From: Actinomycetes bacterium
GTDB taxonomy: Bacteria > Actinomycetota > Acidimicrobiia > Acidimicrobiales > RAAP-2
DNA: 5,293 bases
Reading direction: 5' to 3'
Assembly: GCA_021791615.1 (NCBI GenBank)
Contig: JAJYWG010000125.1
Coordinates: 1 to 5,293, forward strand
Below the pieces are notes generated by a model that made no database searches, was not told the DNA's origin, and worked only from the letters and a program-made list of their open reading frames with translations. The translations under genes were made by a program, and so were the position numbers. Below are positions 1 to 5,293 of this stretch, piece by piece (position 1 is the stretch's first letter; the number at the start of each line of letters is the position of its first letter).

Positions 1-40
1 GGATACTATACATCCACGTTAGAGACGGTAGTCTGGCGGC

Positions 41-520
41 GTGAAGCTGTCCGAGGGGGTGGAGTGGGGGCTGCACTGCGCGCTCCTGCTGGCCGAGGCA
101 CCGGCGGGGGTGCCGCTGCCGCGCCGCGTGCTCGCCGAGCACTACGGGCTGCCGGAGGCCTACCTCGCCAAGCACCTCCAGGCACTGACTCGGGCCGGGC
201 TGCTGCACGCGACGCCAGGACCGAGCGGCGGGTTTCGCTTGGCTCGACCCGCAGGCGAGATCACCGTCCTCGACGTCCTCGACGCCATCGAAGGGCCAGC
301 CAGCCCGTTCGTCTGCCAGGAGATCCGCCGCCAAGGCACCGGCGCGGCGCGGCCCGAGGAGTGCGCCCGGCCCTGCGCGATCGCTTCGGTCATGGTTCGA
401 GCCCACCAAGCCTGGCGGGAGTCGCTGCGCGCCGTCACCCTCGACCAGCTGGTCAACCGCGTCCCACCGACGCTGCGCAAGCGCAACCGCGCCAAGTTCG
501 GCGCAGGCCCTCTCACGTGA
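41..520 (+). CDS. Rrf2 family transcriptional regulator
   Basis: This encodes a 159-residue protein of the usual Rrf2 length. The N-terminal winged helix-turn-helix is clear: a recognition region around residues 28-52 (LPEAYLAKHLQALTRAGLL) and a wing with the family signature GPSGGFRLARP at 59-70, followed by ITVLDVLDAIEG at 74-85. The C-terminal half has three cysteines, C92, C108 and C112. In IscR and NsrR, three cysteines at this place bind an Fe-S cluster, but the spacing here (15 and 3 residues between them) is unlike their 5+5 pattern, so cluster binding is uncertain. The GTG start at 41 gives an N-terminus (MKLSEGVEWG) that aligns with the family start. A TATACA element at 7-12 could be its -10 box; any -35 lies outside the window. 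It converges on the MFS/MaoC region. The target genes are not evident, and the upstream neighbour is not visible. The family call is firm; the sensed signal is unknown. Confidence 0.93.
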   Translation: MKLSEGVEWGLHCALLLAEAPAGVPLPRRVLAEHYGLPEAYLAKHLQALTRAGLLHATPGPSGGFRLARPAGEITVLDVLDAIEGPASPFVCQEIRRQGTGAARPEECARPCAIASVMVRAHQAWRESLRAVTLDQLVNRVPPTLRKRNRAKFGAGPLT

Positions 521-768
521 CAACTGACCGCGGCTTCGGCGCCCGGCGTCGCGTGATCGGCCTCGTTCCAGATGCGCGCCAGGAGATGCTCGGTCCAGCC
601 ACCTGGGACCAGACCGCCGTATGGGGGACTGGTCGGCCTGCGTGAAGTCGATCTGGAAACACTGAGGGTCGGCCCACTCAGTGGTGAAGCCGGCGATCCC
701 TTCGGCGCTCACGATGTGCGACCCGGTCTCGTAGACCTGTCCGGGGCAACGTCATCGAGATACCACAC
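521..768 (-). pseudogene. MaoC-like dehydratase, N-terminal remnant with two frameshifts
   Basis: No intact reading frame exists here, but the - strand reads as the first ~80 residues of a MaoC-like (hot-dog fold) hydratase/dehydratase if two frameshifts are allowed. From GTG at 768 it reads VWYLDDVAP. A missing base near 741-742 then shifts to GQVYETGSHIVSAEG and on through EWADPQCFQIDF. An extra base in the C run at 623-627 returns it to the first frame for PYGGLVPGGWTEHLLARIWN and DHATPG. These match the family pattern (TGS.TV.., W.DPQPFH.D, SP[FY]GGL...GW). The histidine usual in DPQPFH is glutamine here (DPQCFQ), so a conserved active-site residue is also lost. The start has a good ribosome binding site (GGAGG at 774-778) directly after the MFS stop, so it was probably the third gene of the tetR-MFS operon. 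The 3' half is missing: similarity fades at about 521, next to the Rrf2 stop. The frames are seen directly; the family is my pattern match. Confidence 0.75.
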
Positions 769-778
769 GGTGCCCTCC

Positions 779-2044
779 TCAGGCCGCCGTCGGCGGGTCC
801 GCTGTGGCAGCTACGGAGTGGCGGGGCGTCTCGCAGTGTCCCTGGGTGAGGGCGACAACCGCCCCGGCAAGGAGCACTCCGACCGACAGGGCGAGCCCGA
901 CCATCAAGCCCGCGGGCCCGTCAGAGAGCACACCGGCGAGTACGGGGCCAAGGCACTGGCCCACAGCGAAAGCGACCGTCAGCCCGGCGACCGCCGGGGT
1001 CCAGTGGTGCGGCTGGAGCGAGCGGCGGGCAACTGCGGTGACCGCGGTGACAACCGACAGGAACGACCCCCCGAACAGCAGCGCCGATCCCATGGTGGCC
1101 TCCGGTGATCGGGACACGAGCGGCAGCAGCGCCCCGGCGCCGAGCACGGCCAGCACCATGGCGGGCCCGCGCCCCGCACGCAGCCTGGCGATCGGCCGCG
1201 CCCAGGCGAAGGCACCGGCGATCGAGGCCGCGCCGAGCACGACCCAGAAGGCGGTGATCCCCCCAGGACCCGTGCCGTGGCCTTTCAGGAATGCGACGAT
1301 GAAGGTCATGTAGGCGATATAGCCCGCCCCGAACAGGCCGTAGGAGACGAGGACCGGTCCGAGGTGCCGGGCCGGCCAGCGCCTGTCGGCGACAGGCGGA
1401 GCCGGTGGCTCGGCGCTGGCCAGAGCGACAGGGGTCGCGACGGCAAGGGCCACGGCGCCGATCCCCGCGAGCAGGACCCATCCCCATCGCCAGCCGTCTG
1501 TGAGGCTCGTGGCGGCAAGAAGGTATGGGATCGCGAGACCCGACACGACGATCCCCGCCCCGCCCCCGGCGAAGTAGACGCCGAGCAGCGTGGCTGCCTG
1601 ACGGGGGGAGATCGCCGAAGTGGCCGCGGCGACGAGCCCGGCACCGGCGATGAAGGTGACCGCGCCAGAGGCCCCGGCGACGGCGCGCAAGGCGACCAGG
1701 ACTATCGTGTTGCCAGTAGCGCCCGTGGCGAGAAGTGCCAGCACGGTGACCCCGAGGCTGGCGACGAAGACCCGCCGGGTCCCGTAACGACGAGCGACGA
1801 CCGCTGCCAGGAGCGCCCCGGCAAGGTACCCGAGGGCGTTCGCGGTGTTCATCGCACCCGCGGTGGCAAACGACCAGTGCAGATCGGCACGCATCGAGGG
1901 AAGCAACAAGGCATAGGCGAAGCGGGCCAGACCAATCGCGACCGCAGGCCCGAGCGCCAAGCCGAGAGCGGTCTTGACGCCAGGGGGAAGCCGCGCATTC
2001 CTGAGCGGCGATGATCGCCGAATCGTTGGGCTGGATGTGCTCAT
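779..2044 (-). CDS. YbfB/YjiJ family MFS transporter
   Basis: This is a 421-residue integral membrane protein with about 12 hydrophobic segments in two halves, split by a Pro/Ala-rich loop near residues 208-228. The N-terminal stretch around 36-80 (GLARFAYALLLPSMRADL, then TANALGYLAGALLA) is typical of the YbfB/YjiJ (MFS_4) branch of the major facilitator superfamily. A motif-A-like loop follows TM2 (RRYGTRRVF, 85-93). Such proteins are proton-coupled carriers or exporters of the inner membrane, mostly of unknown substrate. The ATG overlaps the tetR stop (ATGA, 2041-2044), so the two are translationally coupled and should share the operator at 2630-2645. The encoded substrate may be the TetR ligand, or the protein may export it. 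The segment coding residues 206-235 also exists as a diverged copy at 3372-3462. The gene itself looks intact. Confidence 0.92.
   Translation of the reverse strand: MSTSSPTIRRSSPLRNARLPPGVKTALGLALGPAVAIGLARFAYALLLPSMRADLHWSFATAGAMNTANALGYLAGALLAAVVARRYGTRRVFVASLGVTVLALLATGATGNTIVLVALRAVAGASGAVTFIAGAGLVAAATSAISPRQAATLLGVYFAGGGAGIVVSGLAIPYLLAATSLTDGWRWGWVLLAGIGAVALAVATPVALASAEPPAPPVADRRWPARHLGPVLVSYGLFGAGYIAYMTFIVAFLKGHGTGPGGITAFWVVLGAASIAGAFAWARPIARLRAGRGPAMVLAVLGAGALLPLVSRSPEATMGSALLFGGSFLSVVTAVTAVARRSLQPHHWTPAVAGLTVAFAVGQCLGPVLAGVLSDGPAGLMVGLALSVGVLLAGAVVALTQGHCETPRHSVAATADPPTAA
1341..1431 (-). repeat. 91-bp repeat, copy A (inside the intact MFS gene)
   Basis: This segment codes residues 206-235 of the YbfB-like transporter, the loop between the two six-helix halves. 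It matches 3372-3462 in the same orientation with 9 mismatches in 91 bases (about 90% identity), and similarity stops abruptly at both ends. Translated on the - strand, the two copies differ at P216R, V218I, R221G and R226W; the other five base changes are silent. The pattern of changes suggests copy B came from a related allele or paralogue rather than from a recent duplication of this gene. Confidence 0.93.
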
Positions 2045-2622
2045 GCTCGCTGCCCTCGGTACGCGTCGAGGATCATCGCAGCCAGGCGGCGCGCGTCCGT
2101 CGCTGCAGCGAGGTCGCCATCGACAGTCACTCGGGCGTTCGCTCCGTCGACGAGGAGCATCAGATCCGAACCCAGGCGGTTCGGATCCGAGAACCCGGCT
2201 TCGGCAGCAAGCCCAGCCAGGTACTCGCGCATCCAGCGCTTGTGGCGGCGGGCCACCTCCCGAGCCGGGTGGCCTGGGCCGGCTACCTCAGCGGCGGCGT
2301 TCACGAACGCGCATCCCCGTTCCCCCTCCCTACTTGCGAGCCAGATCGCCAGCCAGTCGAAGACGGCGAGGAGCCGCTCACGCGGACTCTCCGCGTGTGC
2401 CCGCACCCACGCGTCGAGCGTCGCCACCCGCTCGCCGTGACGCCGTTCGAGCACCGCGGCAACGAGCTCGTCCTTGGAGCGGAAGTGCGCGTAGAGCGTC
2501 GGCTTGGACACCCCTGCGCGGGCCACGACCTTGTCCACCCCCGTCGCAGTGATGCCCTCCGCGTAGAACAGCTCGGTGGCGGTGTCGAGCAGCCGCGCGT
2601 GGGTGACATCAGATGGACTCAC
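2041..2622 (-). CDS. TetR/AcrR family transcriptional regulator
   Basis: This encodes a 193-residue protein of normal TetR length. The N-terminal DNA-binding domain is textbook: LLDTATELFYAEGITATGVD (11-30), then KVVARAGVSKPTLYAHFRSK (31-50) and DELV, with the recognition helix around 38-48. The C-terminal ligand domain contains RGCAFVNAAAE (102-112), a conserved feature of one large TetR subgroup. The GTG start at 2620-2622 is chosen because it places the helix-turn-helix at the usual distance from the N-terminus. A -10-like TATAAG (2631-2626) sits only 3 bases upstream and there is no clear Shine-Dalgarno, so the message may be leaderless. It is the first gene of an operon with the downstream MFS transporter (ATGA overlap). 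It most likely represses itself and that transporter until a ligand binds. The ligand is not predictable from sequence. Confidence 0.94.
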   Translation of the reverse strand: MSPSDVTHARLLDTATELFYAEGITATGVDKVVARAGVSKPTLYAHFRSKDELVAAVLERRHGERVATLDAWVRAHAESPRERLLAVFDWLAIWLASREGERGCAFVNAAAEVAGPGHPAREVARRHKRWMREYLAGLAAEAGFSDPNRLGSDLMLLVDGANARVTVDGDLAAATDARRLAAMILDAYRGQRA

Positions 2623-2625
2623 GTT

Positions 2626-2631
2626 CTTATA
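2626..2631 (-). promoter_or_regulatory. Candidate -10 box of the tetR-MFS operon
   Basis: The - strand reads TATAAG, then AAC, then the GTG start. It overlaps the outer end of the palindrome at 2630-2645, so a bound repressor would cover it. The expected transcription start falls at or next to the GTG, suggesting a leaderless mRNA, which is common in actinobacteria. No convincing -35 hexamer is seen at 16-18 bases; the nearest candidate, TTGCGA, is at 20. Confidence 0.45.
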
Positions 2632-2645
2632 CTGACAGGTCAGTA
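2630..2645. promoter_or_regulatory. Palindromic TetR operator
   Basis: The sequence TACTGAC-AG-GTCAGTA is a perfect inverted repeat with 7-bp arms and a 2-bp centre, starting 8 bases upstream of the tetR start codon. Its TGAC..GTCA core resembles operators of many TetR-family repressors. Position (over the -10 region) and symmetry both fit autorepression of the tetR-MFS operon. Binding is inferred. Confidence 0.78.
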
Positions 2646-2707
2646 AAGCTATCGCAAGTCACCGCGGTCGCCGAGTTGTATGGTCTTGGTGACGGCAGGC
2701 AACACGA

Positions 2708-3367
2708 TCACACGCTCTTCACCTGGAGGAGCACCTTCGCGTGCGGGAAGCCGGCCTGGCGTGCCCAGGCCCCACTTACCTCCTCGAGAGCCACCACGTC
2801 GTGGTCCAGGCGCAGCCGGCCTTCGCTCGCGTGGTGGAGGAGGGACTCGATCGCAGATCGCTGCTCGGCTTCGGGCAGCGCCATGTTCGTGTAACCGAGG
2901 ATCTCCATGTGCCGGGAGCGCAACAGCGCCGAGGGCAGGCTCATGGTCGTACCAGCGGAGTCGCCAAGGTTTACGAGGCGCGCCCCGGGGGCCGCCGCCA
3001 TCGCGCCGGCAAGCGCCGCCTCGCCCCATAGCGGGTCAATGATGACGTCGAGGTGACCCTCGGCTGCCTCCACGATCGCCTCGGCAAGCGCCGCCGCGTC
3101 CCGGTCGTCGAGCACCACGGCTGCATGCGCGCCGAGATCGGCGCTGCTTGGGAGTGCTGCGGCGTCCCGGCCGGCGGCGACGACACGCGTGGCCCCGAGC
3201 AGGCGTGCCGCCTGGACGGCCAGGCGGCCGACAGCCCCGGTCGCCCCGAGCACGAGCACCCGCTCTCCTTCGTGGAGCCGGGCCGCGGCCAGGCTGCACC
3301 AGGCGGCCAGCCCCGCAATCCCGATCCCGGCCGCCACGGCGTCCGAGACGGCGTCGGGTACCGCCAC
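2708..3367 (-). pseudogene. Truncated zinc-independent quinone oxidoreductase-like (MDR) gene, N-terminus missing
   Basis: The 219-residue frame is the C-terminal two-thirds of a medium-chain dehydrogenase/reductase of the NADPH:quinone oxidoreductase type. The Rossmann fold shows the nucleotide-binding loop VLVLGATGAVGRLAVQAARL (38-57), then LDVIIDPLWGEAAL, and a typical C-terminal end (GRLRLDHDVVALEEVSGAW, then HAKVLLQV). Family members are about 310-330 residues; the GroES-like N-terminal domain (~110 residues, which forms part of the active site) is absent. The remaining frame continues upstream in the family pattern as LVAVPDAVSD, then stops at a TAG (3371-3373) exactly where similarity switches to the MFS-derived repeat. 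The GTG at 3367 has no ribosome binding site. It therefore looks like a dead fragment, though NADPH binding by an expressed stub cannot be excluded. No zinc ligands are expected in this subgroup. Confidence 0.82.
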
Positions 3368-3371
3368 GAGC

Positions 3372-3462
3372 TAGGAGACGAGAACCGGTCCGAGGTGCCA
3401 GGCGGGCCAGCGCCCGTCGGCGATAGGCCGCGCCGGTGGTTCGGCGCTGGCCAGAGCTACAG
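3372..3462 (-). repeat. 91-bp repeat, copy B (MFS gene fragment fused to the MDR remnant)
   Basis: This is a stray piece of a YbfB/YjiJ-like MFS gene, about 90% identical to 1341-1431. In the MFS frame it reads VALASAEPPARPIADGRWPA and then WHLGPVLVS before a TAG stop. The last MFS codon is cut after TA, and the next base, G, is the third base of the codon preceding LVAVPD of the oxidoreductase remnant. The joint therefore created the stop and left both pieces in the same frame. Neither end of the 91 bp shows a mobile-element border. Confidence 0.9.
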
Positions 3463-3550
3463 CGGAACCTCGTCAGATGTCGGCGGACTTGGATCTGGCG
3501 AGTGACTCGGTGGCGTGGACTCGGCTCGTCTGGACGCTCAACCGGCGGCA
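3463..3550. other. Scrambled spacer with a possible MarR-like 5' fragment
   Basis: This 88-bp stretch lies between the MFS fragment and the end of the DHA2-like transporter. On the + strand an ATG at 3477 opens a frame reading MSADLDLASDSVAWTRLVWT then LNRR, with GC-rich third positions. This resembles the start of MarR-family regulators, but the frame then runs antisense into the transporter gene, so at most 24 codons could be a remnant. A small inverted repeat (CGAGT-G-ACTCG, 3499-3509) is present without a T-run, so it is not a convincing terminator. Confidence 0.3.
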
Positions 3551-4990
3551 TCAGCCCTCCTGTCCAACACTCGCTGGAACTCGGTGCGCGTGGCGACGCC
3601 AGCGTGGCCAAGCAACGAAGCACGCGCTGGCGATTAGCGCAACGACGAGGACGAGGCTGCTGACAAATGCCGCGGCACTGTACCCGGTGGCGGTCGGGAA
3701 GAGCCGACCTCGCGGGATGTAGAGCGTGAGCACCGTAGCGCTAAAGGCACTCGCGATCGAGTAGGCGACCGTGCGCACGACCTGGTAGAAGCTGATGGCA
3801 CTACCGGTCTCATCGGAGGGTACCCCTCCGGTGATCTGGAGTGGGTTCACGCCGTAGACGCATCCGACGCCGAAGCCGTCGAGAGCCATGGTGAGGATGA
3901 TCTCCCAGTAGGCGCCTCGGGCGAGGAGGAACAACACCATCGAGGCGATCAGCACGACGCAGCCAGCGGCCACCACCGCCTCGGAGGAGGTGCGACGGGC
4001 GAACCTCGCCGCAGCCTTGCTCGCCGCGAAGCTCGCGAGGGAGAACGGCGTGAGCATCAGCCCCGCCACCAAGACCGGGGCTCCGAAGCCGTAACCGACG
4101 CGCTCGGGCGTCTCGACGAAGCGCACGACAAGCGACATGATCGGGTAGAAGCCGAGCGCGACCAGAAAAGCGGTGACGTTGGCCGCCAGCACCGGGCGAA
4201 CCTTCAACAGGCGCAGGTTGATCAACGGGTGGCGGACTCGCAACTCGACGGCGACCCAGGCGGCGAGAAGCGCCACGGACACCACGGCGCTAGAAAGCGT
4301 GGCCGCCGAGGCCCATCCCCAGATCTGGCCTTCCGCGAGCACGAGGATCAGCCCGCCCAGCCCGAGCCCGACCAAGACTGCGGCACCGACATGGACGCGG
4401 CTCGTGCGCTGCGGGCTCTCCGGCAGGACCGCGACGGCGCCAACGAGAGCTACCGCGCTCAGGGCTGCAGCCAACCAGAACGGGGCGTAGAGGCCCAGGT
4501 ACTGAGCCAGGAGACCAACGAGCGGGTAGCCCACACCGACCCCGGCGGCGGTCATGATCCCGATCACCACGATGGTCTCGCGACGGCGCTCGACGGGCAG
4601 GTCGTCGCGGGCGATCGCCGTGGCAAGCGGGACCAGGCCGAACCCGACCCCTTGGAGCGCACGTCCGATAAGGAACGCCACGAAGCCGATCGGCAGCGCA
4701 GAGAGAAGGCAGCCGGCAAGCATGAGGGCAACGGAGCCGATGGTGGTGACCCGGCGCAGGCTCCCGTCACCGAGGCGGCCCATAACCGGGGTGACCACTG
4801 CCCCGACCAGCAAGGTGATCGTAAGCCCCCACTGCGAGGCCGAGAGCGACACGTGTTCGACCTTCTCGATGGTGGGCAGCAGCGGCGTCCCGAGGCTCGC
4901 TACCGCCGTAGACATCACCGCGAGGAAGAAGAGCAACGCGACCAGCAGGGTCGGGGAGGCGTAGCGGCCCTGGCGGCTTTCGGACTCCAT
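3551..4990 (-). CDS. DHA2-like MFS transporter, 14 membrane segments
   Basis: This encodes a 479-residue inner-membrane protein with about 14 hydrophobic segments (first at ~14-36, last at ~438-460), the number typical of DHA2-type drug:proton antiporters. Motif A is visible after TM2 (GRLGDGSLRR, 71-80), motif B with its membrane arginine in TM4 (GRALQGVGFG, 109-118; R110), and a motif-C-like glycine-rich TM5 (GVGVGYPLVG, 150-159). Export of a toxic compound or metabolite by proton exchange is the likely role; the substrate is unknown. The ATG at 4990 precedes MESESRQGRY, a short cytoplasmic tail before TM1, with only a weak AGG as ribosome binding site. It diverges from the LysR gene across an AT-rich 86-bp region, the usual arrangement for a LysR regulator and its target. 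The gene appears complete and ends at TGA 3551-3553. Confidence 0.92.
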   Translation of the reverse strand: MESESRQGRYASPTLLVALLFFLAVMSTAVASLGTPLLPTIEKVEHVSLSASQWGLTITLLVGAVVTPVMGRLGDGSLRRVTTIGSVALMLAGCLLSALPIGFVAFLIGRALQGVGFGLVPLATAIARDDLPVERRRETIVVIGIMTAAGVGVGYPLVGLLAQYLGLYAPFWLAAALSAVALVGAVAVLPESPQRTSRVHVGAAVLVGLGLGGLILVLAEGQIWGWASAATLSSAVVSVALLAAWVAVELRVRHPLINLRLLKVRPVLAANVTAFLVALGFYPIMSLVVRFVETPERVGYGFGAPVLVAGLMLTPFSLASFAASKAAARFARRTSSEAVVAAGCVVLIASMVLFLLARGAYWEIILTMALDGFGVGCVYGVNPLQITGGVPSDETGSAISFYQVVRTVAYSIASAFSATVLTLYIPRGRLFPTATGYSAAAFVSSLVLVVALIASACFVAWPRWRRHAHRVPASVGQEG

Positions 4991-5076
4991 AGGCCTGACG
5001 ATACGAGCGGCGTCTTATGATGTCCAAGACCAATACTGGCATATACTTATGTACGAAGCGATATAAGCTTCGTGTC
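4991..5076. promoter_or_regulatory. Divergent promoter/operator region between the LysR and MFS genes
   Basis: This 86-bp gap is strikingly AT-rich: 5011-5070 is about 38% GC against about 70% around it. For lysR, TATAAG at 5062-5067 is a good -10 box, putting the transcript start near the GTG. For the transporter, TTGGAC and TATCGT on the - strand are an 18-base-spaced but weak pair. A CTT-N9-AAG element at 5014-5028 contains the T-N11-A pattern of LysR boxes. A related CTT-N7-AAG lies at 5046-5058, and both begin with CTTATG, 32 bases (about three helical turns) apart. Confidence 0.55.
5053..5073. promoter_or_regulatory. Inverted repeat over the lysR -10 region
   Basis: ACGAAGC (5053-5059) and GCTTCGT (5067-5073) are perfect 7-bp inverted arms around GATATAA. 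The repeat overlaps the TATAAG candidate -10 and ends 3 bases before the lysR start codon, so a bound protein would block lysR transcription. It could be an autoregulatory site or a short hairpin at the mRNA start; the sequence does not decide between them. Confidence 0.5.
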
Positions 5077-5293
5077 GTGGACCTCCTCCAGTTGCGCTAC
5101 TTCCAAGCTGTGGCCCATCACGAGCACGTGAGCCGGGCGGCCGCTGAGCTGCACGTCGCCCAGCCCGCGCTCAGCCGTTCGATCGCCCGTCTGGAGAGCG
5201 AGCTGAACGTCCCGCTCTTCGACCGCGAGGGCCGGAGGATACGGCTCAACCGGTTCGGTGCCACGTTCCTGGCGCGCGTCGACCAGGTTCTCG
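5077..5293 (+). CDS. LysR family transcriptional regulator (5' part, cut by window end)
   Basis: The first 72 codons are visible. They read MDLLQLRYFQAVAHHEHVSR then AAAELHVAQPALSRSIARLE, the classic LysR N-terminal helix-turn-helix with the recognition helix around residues 28-45. SELNVPLFDREGRRIRLNRF and GATFLARVDQVL follow, leading into the linker helix. The GTG at 5077 is chosen because LysR proteins usually begin with M-[DE]-L-x-Q-L-R-Y-F a few residues from the start. No Shine-Dalgarno is seen and a -10 box ends 9 bases upstream, so the message may be nearly leaderless. The ligand-binding half lies beyond the window. It probably controls the divergent DHA2-like transporter and its own expression. 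Confidence 0.95.
   Translation, partial: MDLLQLRYFQAVAHHEHVSRAAAELHVAQPALSRSIARLESELNVPLFDREGRRIRLNRFGATFLARVDQVL

Noticed and set aside
572..1108. + strand open frame spanning the MaoC remnant and the end of the MFS gene
   Set aside because: It crosses two unrelated - strand features and has no recognisable domain.
1277..2014. Long + strand open frame (245 codons) opposite the YbfB-like MFS gene
   Set aside because: It is antisense to a clear membrane protein and rich in charged residues and Gly/Arg, as expected from the complement of a high-GC coding frame. It shows no domain or ribosome binding site.
2658..2693. GTCACC...GGTGAC inverted arms after the oxidoreductase remnant, as a terminator
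   Set aside because: The arms are 6 bp with a 24-base loop and no T-run on either strand, too weak to call a terminator.
3365..3463. Repeat copy B as part of an insertion sequence
   Set aside because: There are no terminal inverted repeats, target duplication or transposase; its sequence is simply part of an MFS coding region.
3036..3551. ATG overlapping the DHA2-like transporter stop (TGATG at 3549-3553), opening a long - strand frame like a coupled next gene
   Set aside because: The frame runs out of phase through the MFS fragment and the oxidoreductase remnant, giving an Arg-rich product without similarity. The overlap is probably chance.
4229..5020. Long + strand open frame (263 codons) opposite the DHA2-like MFS gene
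   Set aside because: It is a high-GC antisense shadow of a well-supported transporter, and its composition (many D, R, Q, H) is not protein-like.

Overview
The window is very GC-rich DNA (roughly 70% in the genes, about 38% in one promoter region), with strong G/C preference at third codon positions and several GTG starts. This suggests a high-GC actinobacterium. That is inferred from composition and gene families only; there is no rRNA or other taxonomic marker. It reads as an accessory region of transporters and local regulators, interspersed with broken genes.

Layout, left to right: (1) a complete Rrf2-family regulator on the + strand (41-520). (2) On the - strand, abutting its end, a decayed N-terminal piece of a MaoC-like dehydratase gene (about 521-768) with two frameshifts and no 3' half. 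(3) A - strand operon of a TetR regulator (2041-2622, GTG start) followed by a YbfB/YjiJ-type MFS transporter (779-2044), joined by an ATGA overlap. The MaoC remnant lies 10 bases after the transporter and keeps a good ribosome binding site, so it was probably the third gene of this operon. A perfect 7+7 bp palindrome just upstream of tetR is the likely autoregulatory operator. (4) A truncated quinone-oxidoreductase-like gene (2708-3367, - strand) that has lost its whole N-terminal catalytic domain. Its broken end is joined in frame to a 91-bp diverged copy of the middle of the nearby MFS gene, with an amber stop formed at the joint. (5) A short scrambled stretch (3463-3550). (6) A complete 14-helix DHA2-like MFS transporter on the - strand (3551-4990). 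(7) An AT-rich divergent promoter region (4991-5076). (8) The start of a LysR-family regulator on the + strand, cut by the window end.

Two regulator-transporter pairs carry the biology: TetR with the YbfB-like MFS protein in one operon, and LysR divergent from the DHA2-like MFS protein. Each regulator probably senses a small molecule handled by its transporter, but the substrates cannot be read from sequence. Remnants on both sides of the tetR-MFS operon indicate past rearrangement. I found no clear evidence of a new biological system. The most notable signals are the MFS/oxidoreductase chimeric scar and the previously uncalled MaoC pseudogene.
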